This document shows, piece by piece, positions 12,269 to 23,028 of a DNA stretch of 64,000 nt. Where the stretch lies: the NCBI GenBank assembly GCA_903813345.2, contig CAIIXF020000010.1:32328425-32392424 (forward strand), in the 5' to 3' direction. This DNA is from Owenia fusiformis. Its lineage: Eukaryota > Annelida > Polychaeta > Sabellida > Oweniidae. The notes beneath the pieces are model-generated. The model was not told where the DNA came from. It was given only the letters and a program-made list of their open reading frames with translations, and made no database searches. A program made the translations under genes and the position numbers. Position 1 is the first letter of the stretch; each line of letters begins with the position of its first letter.

Positions 12269-12774
12269 ACTACCTGCTTGCCTCTGCCTTATAACTGGTG
12301 ACTTACAATACTTGTTATTTGATTATGCTATTTGAAACACTTGGTAATTAAATTCTGATTTTAATTAATTAAGACCACGCTAAACCAGATTACATAAAAT
12401 CATCTAACTTAAATTCACTGAGCAAAATGTGTCAATGGAATATGTACAATAATATATGCCATTTATACCTAAGGTATTCAGTTCTAAAATACTTGAATGA
12501 AATATTGAGGAGTAAAATATTGAGGCTAAAATGTCTAGTGGGTGAAACGTCTAAGGGATGAAATGTCTAGGGGATGAAATATCTAAGGGGTGAAACGTCT
12601 AAGGGGTGAAGTGTCCAGGGGGTGAAATATCTAAGGGATGAAATGTCTAAGGGTGAAACGTCCAGGGGGTGAAATGTCTAGGGAGTGAAATGTCTAAGGG
12701 ATGAAACGTCCAGGGGGTGAAACGTCTAAGGGGTGAACAGTCTAGGGGTGAAACGTCCAGGGGGTGAAATGTCT

Positions 12775-13483
12775 AGAAAGCGCTTAATTTCGAGTTAAAA
12801 TATGATATTGTCATGACAAAAATATCATATTGACCGAAGTTGTTAACCCTCGAGTGTCAGTATGATATTTTGCGAGGCCAATATCATATTTTCCCAAGTT
12901 TGAAATCGAATTCTAAGGGAAAAAATGCATATTCCATAACGACCATTGAACCTATTTATTCAGAGGTTGCGTATCTAGACATATCTGTCACGGTACTGGA
13001 CCCTACAGGATGTTCCATATGTTTCAGGAATGATGCTGTATTTTAGTTGTTTTCTTTTCAATCTAGCTGAATTTTTGACAAAATGTGTCCATGTTAGTTG
13101 TAAATGAATTGGGAAAGTTTTATATCACGAAAGTCAGTAGACCTAATAATATGGTTGCTATGGTAACCCAGGGGTGTGGTAGGTGGAGCAGGTGTAACAA
13201 CCGGCAAAATATATGTTATATTTGTAAAAATAGTAGTTTTTGTATGAAGTGTGGGTTAGTATTAGGTTGTCATAGTTGCATCAAAGCAAAAATGAAAGTG
13301 AATTCCTGGAAATTAAAAAGAATAGTCATCATTGATGATATATTACAAAATATAGGACTTCAATGACTCGTGTTTTTCACAAAGTTTAGCCTTTTTTATC
13401 ATGATGGATCGCCAAAAACGGCATGTACCTTTCAATGAGATGATATGTTTTTAAAAGAGTGGTATCGGTATGGTGAACTTTTT
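12775..13483. other. No clear gene; cysteine-rich ORF of unknown status
   Basis: A 93-codon frame at 13085-13366 on + encodes a cysteine-rich tail (CYICKNSSFCMKCG then GCHSC) that could form a zinc finger, loosely like the ends of some transposases. It has no recognised family, lacks a convincing ATG context and lies amid repeats. I do not call it a gene. Confidence 0.35.
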
Positions 13484-14062
13484 GAACACGCGTTTCTCTT
13501 AAACCAGTCATCATAACATTCTGAAAATTTACCACATCGTCAATTTAATAGTCATCTTTTGGATGGTAACATTATAATTTGAAATATATTTATGTATTTT
13601 TCTCTGTATTGTTTTAGAAAACACATAAGACACTTCTTTTGTTCTTGGTATCATATGTTCGGAATGAAATGAAACATCTATCCGAACCTCATTGGCACAA
13701 AACGACATAAACACAACATGTTTAGGTCTCTCAATATTGTAAACAAAGGAAAGTTTGGTTGAAATAAAAGGTTTATCTTAATTTCTATCTATTTTAGGGG
13801 GGTTTGTTTTAAGTTTTTGCATAATTTTTGTTAAATCAACCAAAATTTCCTTTGTACAACTATACTATTGAGAGGTCTAAGAAAATGTTGTATATGCTAT
13901 TTTGTTAACTATGCTATTTTGCTAAAATGTTAACAAAATCAGTTATATAAAATAAATATAAATAATTTTTGCATTAAATTGTTGCCAATCAGTCAACATT
14001 ACATAAAGGAGCGTGTTTTTTACAGAATGTTTTCAATAATTGGTTTAAGAGAAAAACATTGT
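13484..14062. repeat. Foldback element with concentric inverted repeats
   Basis: The outer arms (GTTTCTCTTAAACCAG then CATTCTGAAAA at 13491-13530, inverted at about 14022-14058) enclose inner arms (GTCTCTCAATATTGTA at about 13724, inverted at about 13862-13880). The nesting of two hairpins marks a palindromic transposon relic. No coding region was found. A fragment similar to its right arm lies in intron 1 of the channel-STAND gene near 5337. Confidence 0.55.
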
Positions 14063-14720
14063 TGAATTCAGTTCACAATATCGATACCTATCCTTTAAGC
14101 TGTAAACTCAAACAAAAAGTCAAACTACCCGCTATTATTTTGATTGCACAAGACGAAATTTTCATTCCCGGAGAACTTTGGTAGCTCTTTGAAGGAGGAA
14201 AAATCGTTTTGATGATTTGAGTTAAACTGTGGATATGTATATAAATGTAAGTTTTATGTATTCGACAGTTAATGTGCACATATGATGTATGCATCAACGT
14301 GTGACCTAGATATCAATTCGTGACCATCATATTTGGTTACATCCTATATGGTCATACAAACCTTATATGGATCTATCACATGATATTCAAAATGGCGGAC
14401 AACGGTCGGTTGGATTCCTATATGGTCATGTAAGCCTTATATGGATCTAGCACGTGAGTACCACGTGAAGGCTGAACTTTGGGAGATCTCCCCCCTGATA
14501 CTATGGCGAACTAAGGTGGACTAAGGTCATGTGATCATTTATATCCAATCGGGATGTATTTCTACCACATAGTGATATCATAGTGATCTAAAGATAAACC
14601 AAGCTGTAGGAAGGGTTTATTATTAGAAGGGGTGCTCTTCTCTGATTCGCTATGGTTGACAAGCATGTTTGTGAACGTACAATACTGACATCCTAACAAA
14701 ACAAAAACCTACACTAGTAC
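14063..14720. other. Gene-free stretch with a short direct duplication
   Basis: No gene is seen. A roughly 45-bp block (TCCTATATGGTCAT...CCTTATATGGATCTA) occurs twice, at about 14340 and 14418. Confidence 0.5.
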
Positions 14721-15190
14721 AATAACGTCATTTCTAAGGGCAATATAGTGCAATATTGGACCGAGGGCTAAGGGCAATATTTAGCAGTTATGTCCCTATC
14801 ATTGAATGTATGCCTAAGGTCTGTCACCAATATAGCCCGAGCTTGCGAGGGTTTTATTACGACAGACTGAAGGCATATATTCAATGATACGGACATAACT
14901 GTTGTATTACATACTTTTATATCATGGCTACGTTATATCAATGACGCCACGTGTCTGTGTGCGAGTGAAATTAGGAAGAAATGAAACATGACGTCCCGAT
15001 GACGTCATAAGATTGTCATGGTAAAAGGTTTGGCGGCTATACAGGAATATATAGCCGACCTTCAGCTCCATTGACATCAATACAAATGCTTCGCTGGGTA
15101 TGTAATACAGTGAAATATTGGACCGAGGGCCTGCCTTCGGCTCTCGGTCCAATATTTCACTATATTGCTCGCAGAAATGACGTTATTAGT
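14721..15190. mobile_element. Foldback MITE with internal hairpin, copy 1
   Basis: The outer inverted ends contain AATAACGTCATTTCT and AATATTGGACCGAGGGC (14721-14779, inverted at about 15111-15187). An inner hairpin at about 14786-14901 has arms beginning GTTATGTCCCTATCATTG. The block ending ACAAATGCTTCGCTGGGTAT is shared with the related element at 43760. It is non-coding. Confidence 0.7.
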
Positions 15191-16015
15191 ATTATTACCA
15201 CCGTTAACGACCAGGACTGAAACAGCAAGAAAATCTTACGCATTGAACGATATCTAATTTCCTGGGGAAAATTTCCGGTCCAGAATATATTCTAGACCGG
15301 TCCATATGGACCACCACTATGACGTCACATATTTCTCAGGTCGATATAGTAAAATGAATGCCTTCTTAACTAAAAGAGGACTATTTACTCTGCTTCTGAT
15401 GTGACAGATATGGTTGTCTCCTCAGTGTGAATCGCCCATGTGGCAATATATAAAACAAGCAATGGGTACTGGGATTAAAGGTCTTATCACTGTGTTTTGA
15501 CAATTGTCCCCCCTGGACCAATATCCTCAGAAACTCCGGTCTCAATAATTTTATATGTGCGTAGTTCTAAGTGGAGTTCCTAGGGGAAAGGGTTCGGGGG
15601 ATAATCATCCCTAGAGTAGGGGACCATCATTTCTATACACCGGCCCTTAGTTTTGCGCAATGAGGCGCGAAGATTTCAGAACAAAGTCTTTCATCTAGTA
15701 TCCGTCTCATCCTTATGGAAAGAAGTGAAATACTCTTGGACCAAGGATGTATCCGTCTCAGAAATCTCATGTTCTCCGAGCCATGGTTGCCTAAAAGGTA
15801 TTGAATGATATTTATTGACTCGGTTGCCCTAGTTAACAGTAGCGTTTCAAATCTGTTCCTAAGGATTTATGTTCTTAGAAATCATACGATTAATTAACTA
15901 ATAGTCTATGAGCGCCCATAATATGGTTCAACAATCTGCCATAAATTGGCATTTTTGCATCAATTGGACATAATATAGATCAGTACGTTTTTGCAGCTTC
16001 AGTGTGGTGTTTTTG
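15191..16015. other. No feature recognised
   Basis: No ORF of note, repeat partner or RNA gene was found in this stretch. Confidence 0.4.
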
Positions 16016-16879
16016 CAGTCGAAATGTTGAGGCATGCGCAGACCTTTATTTAGTGATATTTTCATTTCAAATATGGCGGCCAATCCGATGTCTGACGACC
16101 CTTACAAAGAATCTAGGCAGTTTGCATTTTTACCTCCTGTGAAATAACAAGTGGAATTTAGTAGTTGTTTTGTGTTTTATTATCATTCTGCATCGTAATT
16201 CTATGTGATGTGGTGTTGAACTGTCAGCAGAAATACATATCCATACGATAATCGAGTGAATTAGATAACAGATTTTTCGAAAACCCGTCTCGTGCTAAGA
16301 GTGTAAAAACTTGTATTAACATGCTCAAAAGTGCCAATGTGCACATCAATGTCAAGCTAAATCAATGTTGTATCTAAAACAGGTACCCGATCTACTCAAA
16401 ACAGCTTGTCATTCACGTATACACGCTTAGCAAACACGGCGAAATGACATGAATCTTGGAATTTCGTTCAAGAGCTAGTAATGTTTGCTCCGGTCTTCGT
16501 CATAAGTGTTCATCAGACTTCACGCATGCGCAGGAGAAAAACCATCAACCAATAAGGTTTATAAATCAATTTTGCGCATGCGCCTTACAACGGTAAACAA
16601 ATTCGTATTTATAAACGAACCAGTTTGAGATAACCCGATATCAGTCGGAGAAATCTGACGATCTACGAAACTCACTTCAAAAAATCAAATGCGGACTGAC
16701 GGCGTATTCTACTATGTTTGGATCTAAGATTTTCAGTATAGATAAAGTCTTTTATGATCTTTCGAATGAGGTAAGTCTCTAGTTCGAAAGACAATCGTAT
16801 CAACTTGAACAAAAGTTGAGTTTTGACGAAAAATTTTAACATGCGCAGAAGTTCCATTTTCGTTGTACCATATTGACTG
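16016..16879. mobile_element. 864-bp short-TIR element, copy A
   Basis: This matches 53616-54479 in the same orientation with only scattered differences and exactly the same length. It starts CAGTCGAAATG and ends in the complement of CAGTCAATATGG. TTTG is duplicated at the edges (16012-16015 and 16880-16883), a 4-bp target site. The 61-codon minus-strand ORF is present in both copies but short and without known domains. Non-autonomous DNA transposon; superfamily not identified. Confidence 0.82.
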
Positions 16880-17110
16880 TTTGCATCAAAAGCGAGGAAC
16901 TAAAACCGTAAATTTCTCGCTTCTCGATGATGCTAGATGAATACTGAGAACATTTTTCAAAATTATAGATCGTGTCTTAAGTGCACGTATACGATTATTG
17001 AGAAACTCGTCCAAGAAATGGGTTTAAATGGGGAAAACAAAATATCTTTCGAAAATCTATCACCGGAAGTCTGGCCATCTTGATGCAAAAACACGGTGTG
17101 ATCATTTTAT
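16880..17110 (+). repeat. Diverged end of the 2.9-kb element family
   Basis: From GAGGAACTAAAACCGT to TCACCGGAAGTCTGGCCATC this matches the inverted ends of the element at 28603-31491. Only one end is present, so it is a fragment or solo arm. It directly abuts copy A of the 864-bp element. Confidence 0.7.
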
Positions 17111-17559
17111 AGTAATCTCACTTTATTCAGACAAATCTTTAGATATTATTAATTATTGGAACCTGTCACAGATCTATTTTGGTATTAATTCTAAAGCCCC
17201 GTACAGTAGGTTTAACATTCACCTCCTATCAGATGCATTAGACTAATACTTTAGTTCTCAGTTGGATTTGTCAGGTAATTATATTTAGCTATTAGATCCA
17301 TGCCAGTAAAATTTTAGTTCCATGCTCAGTTCGAACCAATTGTCTCTTCTGCGTGGATTTTGCAAAGACAAGATGTCGTTTTTAGTTATCTCTTTTTATC
17401 TTAATTTTATTGATTAAATGACATTAATTGGATATAATTCGGATATTATTTGGATAAATCATTGTTTTGGTAAGCCAATCACCTTTCAATTCATTCCAGT
17501 ACATGTTATTTCATACTAAATTTCATGTTTGAAAGAGAAATGATTTCTTAAATGTAAAA

Positions 17560-18255
17560 ATCACCAAATTATTTCAACAATTCAGATGTAATATCCTGGA
17601 CTGAGCATCTACATATAGTATCCTTTATCAAATGATCAGTATGATTTACATTTTGTAAGTCATGGCTGGCATTGGAATGTTGCTGTCGTTCTGTGCTGCC
17701 CCCTCCCGCTTGGCCAAGCGTTGGGAATGCAGCCGCACTGGGAGCGATCATCCAACCTAGCAGCGCTGACAGTTCTCCCCCGGGAGAACATGACATTACA
17801 TTTATCTGCACTCCTTCAGCCTTCTCACCTATTAGTGCAGCTGTAATTCTCCGTGATCTGTATTACATTTCATATTAATTCTTGGAATTTATTTCATTAT
17901 TTGCATGTCGCATTAAAGCGCCATCAAAGCGCCGTTGGTGTGAACTTGGCTTTATCAAATTGGAAGAATGGCATTTGTGATATTATACTGTGCTATTCTC
18001 TCGACAAACTAAGGAATTTGATTGAAATACTATGTTTTAATCTTAAATTAGGTGCCATGTCGCTTTTCTACTGGCGCGCATCGCCACGTGCTATCTCAAA
18101 TTAACAAACAAGATGACGCGCAGAAACATCGCTCCATAAAGCTAAGTTCACACCAACGGCGCTTTAATGCGACGTGCAAATAATGAAATAAATTCCAAGA
18201 ATTAATATGAAATGTAATACAGATCAAGGAGAATTACAGATGCGCTAATAGGTGA
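17560..18255. repeat. Foldback repeat, target of the LTR retrotransposon
   Basis: The sequence at about 17786-17945 is repeated inverted at about 18140-18255, continuing after the retrotransposon at 26088-26130. The arms carry CACCAACGGCGCTTTAATGCG. The left arm keeps the uninterrupted sequence TAATAGGTGAGAAGG (in reverse), which is the empty form of the site where the retrotransposon landed. ORFs on both strands near 17569-17878 arise from this palindrome. Confidence 0.7.
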
Positions 18256-18443
18256 TGTGGTGTTATTTAGTATATTACTCCCTGTCTACCTTAACACGTC
18301 ATCCACCTTAAAGTTACCCGGATGTTGTTGCAAAGTCGCCATCTTGGATGAAATTTATGTTTAGTTCCAAGTCTGAATAAAGTTGATAATATTACCACAT
18401 ACGTGAATATTTTAGTTAAATGCTTATATGCCAGAACACTACA
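18256..18443 (+). repeat. 5' LTR
   Basis: It starts TGTGGTG and ends ACTACA, and I see no difference from the 3' LTR by eye. It contains AATAAA for polyadenylation. Confidence 0.95.
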
Positions 18444-18461
18444 TGGTGTCTAGATGTGAAA
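18444..18461 (+). promoter_or_regulatory. Putative primer binding site
   Basis: TGGTGTCTAGATGTG begins immediately after the LTR, the standard place for a tRNA primer site, with the usual TGG start. The tRNA cannot be assigned from this window. Confidence 0.5.
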
Positions 18462-18629
18462 ATTATTAAAAACTGGAGTTATTTCTGTAAAGTGACTGAA
18501 AAATACGCATTCTAAGGAAAACCACGTGACAATTTTCCTCGAAAAATTGGATTTTTCTGAACACTTGTTGACTGTGGAACTATTATACAAACATATTATT
18601 ATCGGGATTATACCTTCTCATCATAATAT

Positions 18630-19921
18630 ATGGCTGACGACGGTGAACATAGTGATGTGGCGGCAGAGGAAGTGCAACACCATTAACCACTTGCCACTTC
18701 CACAACCTACCATCTAAATCCGCCGGCACCTCTTAACTTCAAAGATGGAGCTAAGGAGTGGCCGAAATGGATCAGGAGATTCGAGAGATTTAGAATGGCG
18801 TCGGGACTAGACCGTGACCCTCAGGAGAGGCAGGTAAACATGCTCATATTTTCCATGGGTGAGACAGCCGAAGATATATTCCTGTCTTTCACATTTGAAA
18901 ATGAGGCCTCAAAGAATGAATATAAAACTGTCAAAACTGCGTTTGAGAAACATTTTGAGGTCAGAAAAAACGTCATTTATGAAAGAGCACAATTTAACAG
19001 ACGCTCACAACTTGAATCTGAATCTGTGAACACATTCATCACCGATTTATATAAACTATCGGAGCACTGCTCCTACGGTACTTTAAAGGAGGAACTCATC
19101 AGAGACAGAATCGTTGTTGGCATTCGTGATACTCGACTTAGTGAGAAACTACAATTAGATGCAGCTCTGACTCTGCAAACATGCATCACGAAAGTTCGTC
19201 AAAATGAGGCGGTAAAACAGGAACAGACTTTACTACGTGATATGCCAGCCGCTACTCCACAAAACTTGGATGAGGTACGCAAAAAGTTTAATAAATCTCA
19301 TCGCAAATCATCTGGATTTAAATCAGAATCACATGGATTAAAATCTTGCTATCGCTGCGGGAAGGCACCACACCCAAAGGATAGGTGCCCAGCCATTAAA
19401 GTGACCTGTAAACGATGTAAGATCAAAGGACATTTCACAGAGTACTGTAAGACTAAAAATGTACATGAAGTTGCGTGTGACTCTGATGATTCTGATACAA
19501 ACTCGTATTATCTTGGCGAAGTCATTCTTGACATACCAAATAAGTCTAACATGTGGACAACCTATGGAACATTAAATGAAGGCCGTGTTTGCTTCAAAAT
19601 AGACACGGGTGCGGACGTGACATGCATATCCCGCCAAGTTGCGGAGGAGTGTAATATTCTCAACGACCTGCACGATACCGATGTGACATTATCGGGTCCC
19701 TGTCATCAACCTCTACAAAACGTCTTAGGTGTCTACGATGGTTCGCTGAAAATTAACAATACTACAATCCAAGATGAAATCTACGTTCTACAGGACCTCC
19801 AAGTTCCACTGCTGTCCAGACCTGCAATTGAAAAAGCCAATATTTTGCAGCGTTCTGCCTCTGTGGACTCTGTAAATTGTAACATGAGTGATAAATCATA
19901 TGAGAATAAATATAACCATAT
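18630..19921 (+). pseudogene. gag-protease region of the Ty3/gypsy element
   Basis: The frame opens at ATG 18630 and has an in-frame TAA at 18684. A second ATG at 18795 could start a shorter product but would drop the conserved WPKWIRRFERF segment just upstream. The capsid-like region is followed by two CCHC zinc knuckles (CYRCGKAPHPKDRC and CKRCKIKGHFTEYC, both C-X2-C-X4-H-X4-C). A retropepsin domain follows with the active-site motif DTGAD at about 19602-19616. The frame runs into the insertion at 19922. Confidence 0.9.
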
Positions 19922-20219
19922 TGTAACGAATTTTTCATTTTTCAAAATTTTATTTTTGGAGTCCAGTGCCGTTTTTTAGCACTTTAGACAGTTTTGACAG
20001 TAGGAAAGTGTTTCCCAGTCACAGTTGACAGCTTATATAGTTATATTTATGAATAGAACACTTTAGGTGTACTGGGAATAGTGTAAACTACTCTTTTCTG
20101 GGAGATTTATTTTGCTTTCGTTCGTGTGCAAAACACATGTTACATACATGTTGGGGTATAAATACAGTGGCGGACGTGACTCGGGGGCTTTCTGCGCATT
20201 GACTTTTGACGAACGGGAC

Positions 20220-22480
20220 TATGTGGCTCGGGTTTATGGAATCTTTGGAACTATGAAACTTTGTCGTTTTTGCTAACTGCAAAACTTAGACGATTCTTGG
20301 AACTACAAAACTTAGGAAATTTTCTGCTAACTGAAGGATGGCATGGGATGATTGACTTGCCTAATTGAACTTCATTAGCCTGAGGTAGTAACCATAGATG
20401 ATTATAAGCCACTGGTGTTGGATTCTAGGTGAATTAACTGGCTTATTGAGGAAAGTTATTGAACTACAAAACTTTGGAAGTTTTTCTGGAACTACAAAAC
20501 TTAGGAAGTTTTTCGCTGACTATTAGCCCGATAGTCCTAGATGATTATAAGCCACTGATGTTGGAGCAGATAGCACATTGACTTTTGACGAACGGGACTA
20601 TGTGGCTCTGATTTACGGAATTTTTGGAACTACAAAACTTAGGCAGTTTTCTGGAACTATAAAACTTTGTCATTTTTGCTATCTGCAAAACTTAGTCGTT
20701 TTCTGCTATCTGAAGAACATAGTCGATCTGCTACATGGGATGACTGACCATTGACTGTTGACTATTGACTTCACTTAGCCTGATGAAGTAGCCATTGATG
20801 ATTATAAGCCATTGCTGAGACAATCTGGATGAATTTATTGGCTTATTAGAGGAATTTTTGGAACTACAAAACTTAGGCAGTTTTCTGGAACTATAAAACT
20901 TTGTCATTTTTGCTATCTGCAAAACTTAGTCGTTTTCTGCTATCTGAAGAACATAGTCGATCTGCTACATGGGATGACTGACCATTGACTGTTGACTATT
21001 GACTTCACTTAGCCTGATGAAGTAGCCATTGATGATTATAAGCCATTGCTGAGACAACCTGGATGAATTTATTGGCTTATTAGAGGAATTTTTGGAACTA
21101 CAAAACTTAGGCAGTTTTCTGGAACTATAAAACTTAGTCATTTTCTGCTACCTGGGGAACATAGTCGATTGACCATTGACTATTGACTTCACTTAGCCTG
21201 ATGAAGTAGCCACTGATGATTATAAGCCATTGATGTGAAAACCTGGATGAATTTATTGGCTTATTAGAGGAATTTTTGGAACTACAAAACTTAGTCGTTT
21301 TTGCTAACTGCAAAACTTAGCTGATATTTTGGATCTACAAAACTTTAGTCGATCTGCTACATGGGATGACTGACCATTGACTATTGACTATTGACTTCTC
21401 TTAGCCTGATGAAGTAGCCATTGATGATTATAAGCCATTGATGTGACAACCTGGATGAATTTATTGGCTTATTAGAGGAATTTTTGGAACTACAAAACTT
21501 AGTTGTTTTTGCTAACTGCAAAACTTAGCTGATATTTTGGATCTACAAAACTTAGAAGTTTTCTGCTATCTGAAGAACTTAGTCGATCTGCTACATGGAA
21601 TGACTGACCATTGACTATTGACTTCTCTTAGCCTGATGAAGTAGCCATTGATGATTATAAGCCATTGCTGAGACAACCTGGATGAATTTATTGGCTTATT
21701 AGAGGAATTTTTGGAACTACAAAACTTAGTCATTTTTGTTATCTACAAAACTTAGAAGTTTTCTTCTATCTGAAGAACTTAGTCGATCTGCTACATGGGA
21801 TGACTGACTATTGACTTTTGACTTCTCTTAGCCTGATGAAGTAACCATAGATGATTATAAGCCATTTATGTGAGAACCTGGATGAATTTATTGGCTTATT
21901 AGAGGAATTTTTGGAACTAAAGAACTTAGTCGTTTTGCTAACTGCAAAACTTAGCTGATATTTTGGATCTACAAAACTTAGAAGTTTTCTGCTATCTGAA
22001 GAACATAGTCGATCTGCTACATGGGATGACTGACCATTGACTATTGACTTCTTTAGCCTGATGAAGTAGCCATTGATGTGAGAACCTGGATGAATTTATT
22101 GGCTTATTAGAGGAATTTTTGGAACTACAAAACTTAGTCGTTTTTGCTAACTGCAAAACTTAGCTGATATTTTGGATCTACAAAACTTAGAAGTTTTCTG
22201 CTATCTGAAGAACATAGTCGATCTGCTACATGGGATGACTAACCATTGACTATTGACTATTGACTTCTCTTAGCCTGCTGAAGTAGCCATTGATGATTAT
22301 AAGCCATTGATGTGAGAACCTGGATGAATTTATTGGCTTATTAGAGGAATTTTTGGAACTACAAAACTTAGTCATTTTTGCTATCTGCAAAACTTAGTCG
22401 TTTTTGCTAACTGCAAAACTTAGCTGATATTTTGGATCTACAAAACTTAGAAGTTTTCTGCTATCTGAAGAACTTAGTCG
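20220..22480 (+). repeat. Satellite array, about 215-240 bp units, within the nested insertion
   Basis: Around nine units contain GGAACTACAAAACTTAG, GATCTGCTACATGGGATGAC, TTGACTATTGACTT and GATGATTATAAGCCATTG. The first part (20220-20600) is more diverged. Smaller internal repetition of CTGCAAAACTTAG and CTACAAAACTTAG shows a hierarchical origin. The small ORFs inside it are not genes. Confidence 0.88.
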
Positions 22481-22586
22481 ATTTGTTGCGTGGGAATCTA
22501 CAGGACTGGACAGCACTTCAAGAGGGTGAAGCTATCCCCAGCATAGAGCTTACAGAAGTGGTGTCCAGCCTTCATAGACCTAATTC

Positions 22587-22790
22587 ATGGAATTGGATGT
22601 TCCTTTCTTCGCCTTGGTCCTAGTCAGTGTTTTATTCATAGTGACCTGTTTGATCGCGATTATATGCATTCGTGTGTGTATGAGGACTGAAAGGGATTCT
22701 ACTAACCAGGAACCTCAAGTAACCCTTGCACCTAGGCCAGCATTACAGTCATCATTGGGATTCAGTTTGGCCACTGTGAACTTTGAATAG
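22587..22790 (+). CDS. Small single-pass membrane protein ORF (unknown)
   Basis: A 67-codon frame with an ATG start encodes about ten residues, then a long hydrophobic helix (VLVSVLFIVTCLIAIICI) and a polar tail of about 35 residues. It lies between the satellite and the right end of the nested insertion. It might be a remnant of an envelope-like or host-derived membrane protein carried by the insert, or a chance ORF. No family is recognised. Confidence 0.3.
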   Translation: MELDVPFFALVLVSVLFIVTCLIAIICIRVCMRTERDSTNQEPQVTLAPRPALQSSLGFSLATVNFE

Positions 22791-23028
22791 AATCCTACTG
22801 TGCACTATTATTGTACCAGAGAGTGGGTGCATATAATTAACAACAACAAGTTTATTTGGACATTTTGAATTTATTTGTGTATAATTAATGTTATAATATA
22901 TGTGAAATAAACCTATATTGTTTGTCGTGTTGTAATTGCTGTAAACACAAGTACATTTAACGTGTACCCAGAAATCCCAAAAGTAACCTAGCCCTCACAC
23001 TACCACAAATCGGCTAGTTTGTTACAAT

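Larger units (their letters stand above)
10100..12774. mobile_element. Foldback element with minisatellite arms
   Basis: The left arm (10100-10206 and 11057-11236) and right arm (12531-12774) are arrays of a 16-17 bp unit (TTTCACCCCCTAGACG on the left, its complement on the right). The order of variant units is the same in both arms read from the outside in: the CCCCTGGACG, CCCCTAGAC and GTTCACCCCT variants follow each other identically. The arms are therefore true terminal inverted repeats, not two chance arrays. The centre (11237-12530) has no transposase and includes the dispersed repeat at 11862. A target duplication is not clear. Confidence 0.7.
19922..23026. mobile_element. 3.1-kb insertion nested in the retrotransposon (TGTAAC...GTTACA)
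   Basis: The ends are TGTAAC and GTTACA, flanked by ATAT at 19918-19921 and 23027-23030. Skipping the insert and one ATAT restores an uninterrupted reading frame, so its boundaries are well fixed. TG...CA ends, a 4-bp duplication and an AATAAA near the right end (about 22905) suit a solo LTR of a large retrotransposon. The short inverted match TTGTAAC also allows a DNA transposon. About two thirds of it is satellite. Confidence 0.8.

Noticed and set aside
13085-13366. Cysteine-rich 93-codon ORF as a zinc-finger gene
   Set aside because: The cysteine spacing suits a zinc finger, but no family, exon structure or clear start supports it.
20220-22480. CRISPR-like regular repeats
   Set aside because: Units are contiguous ~220-bp satellite repeats in animal DNA with no unique spacers; the same holds for 41038-42632 and 59584-60950.
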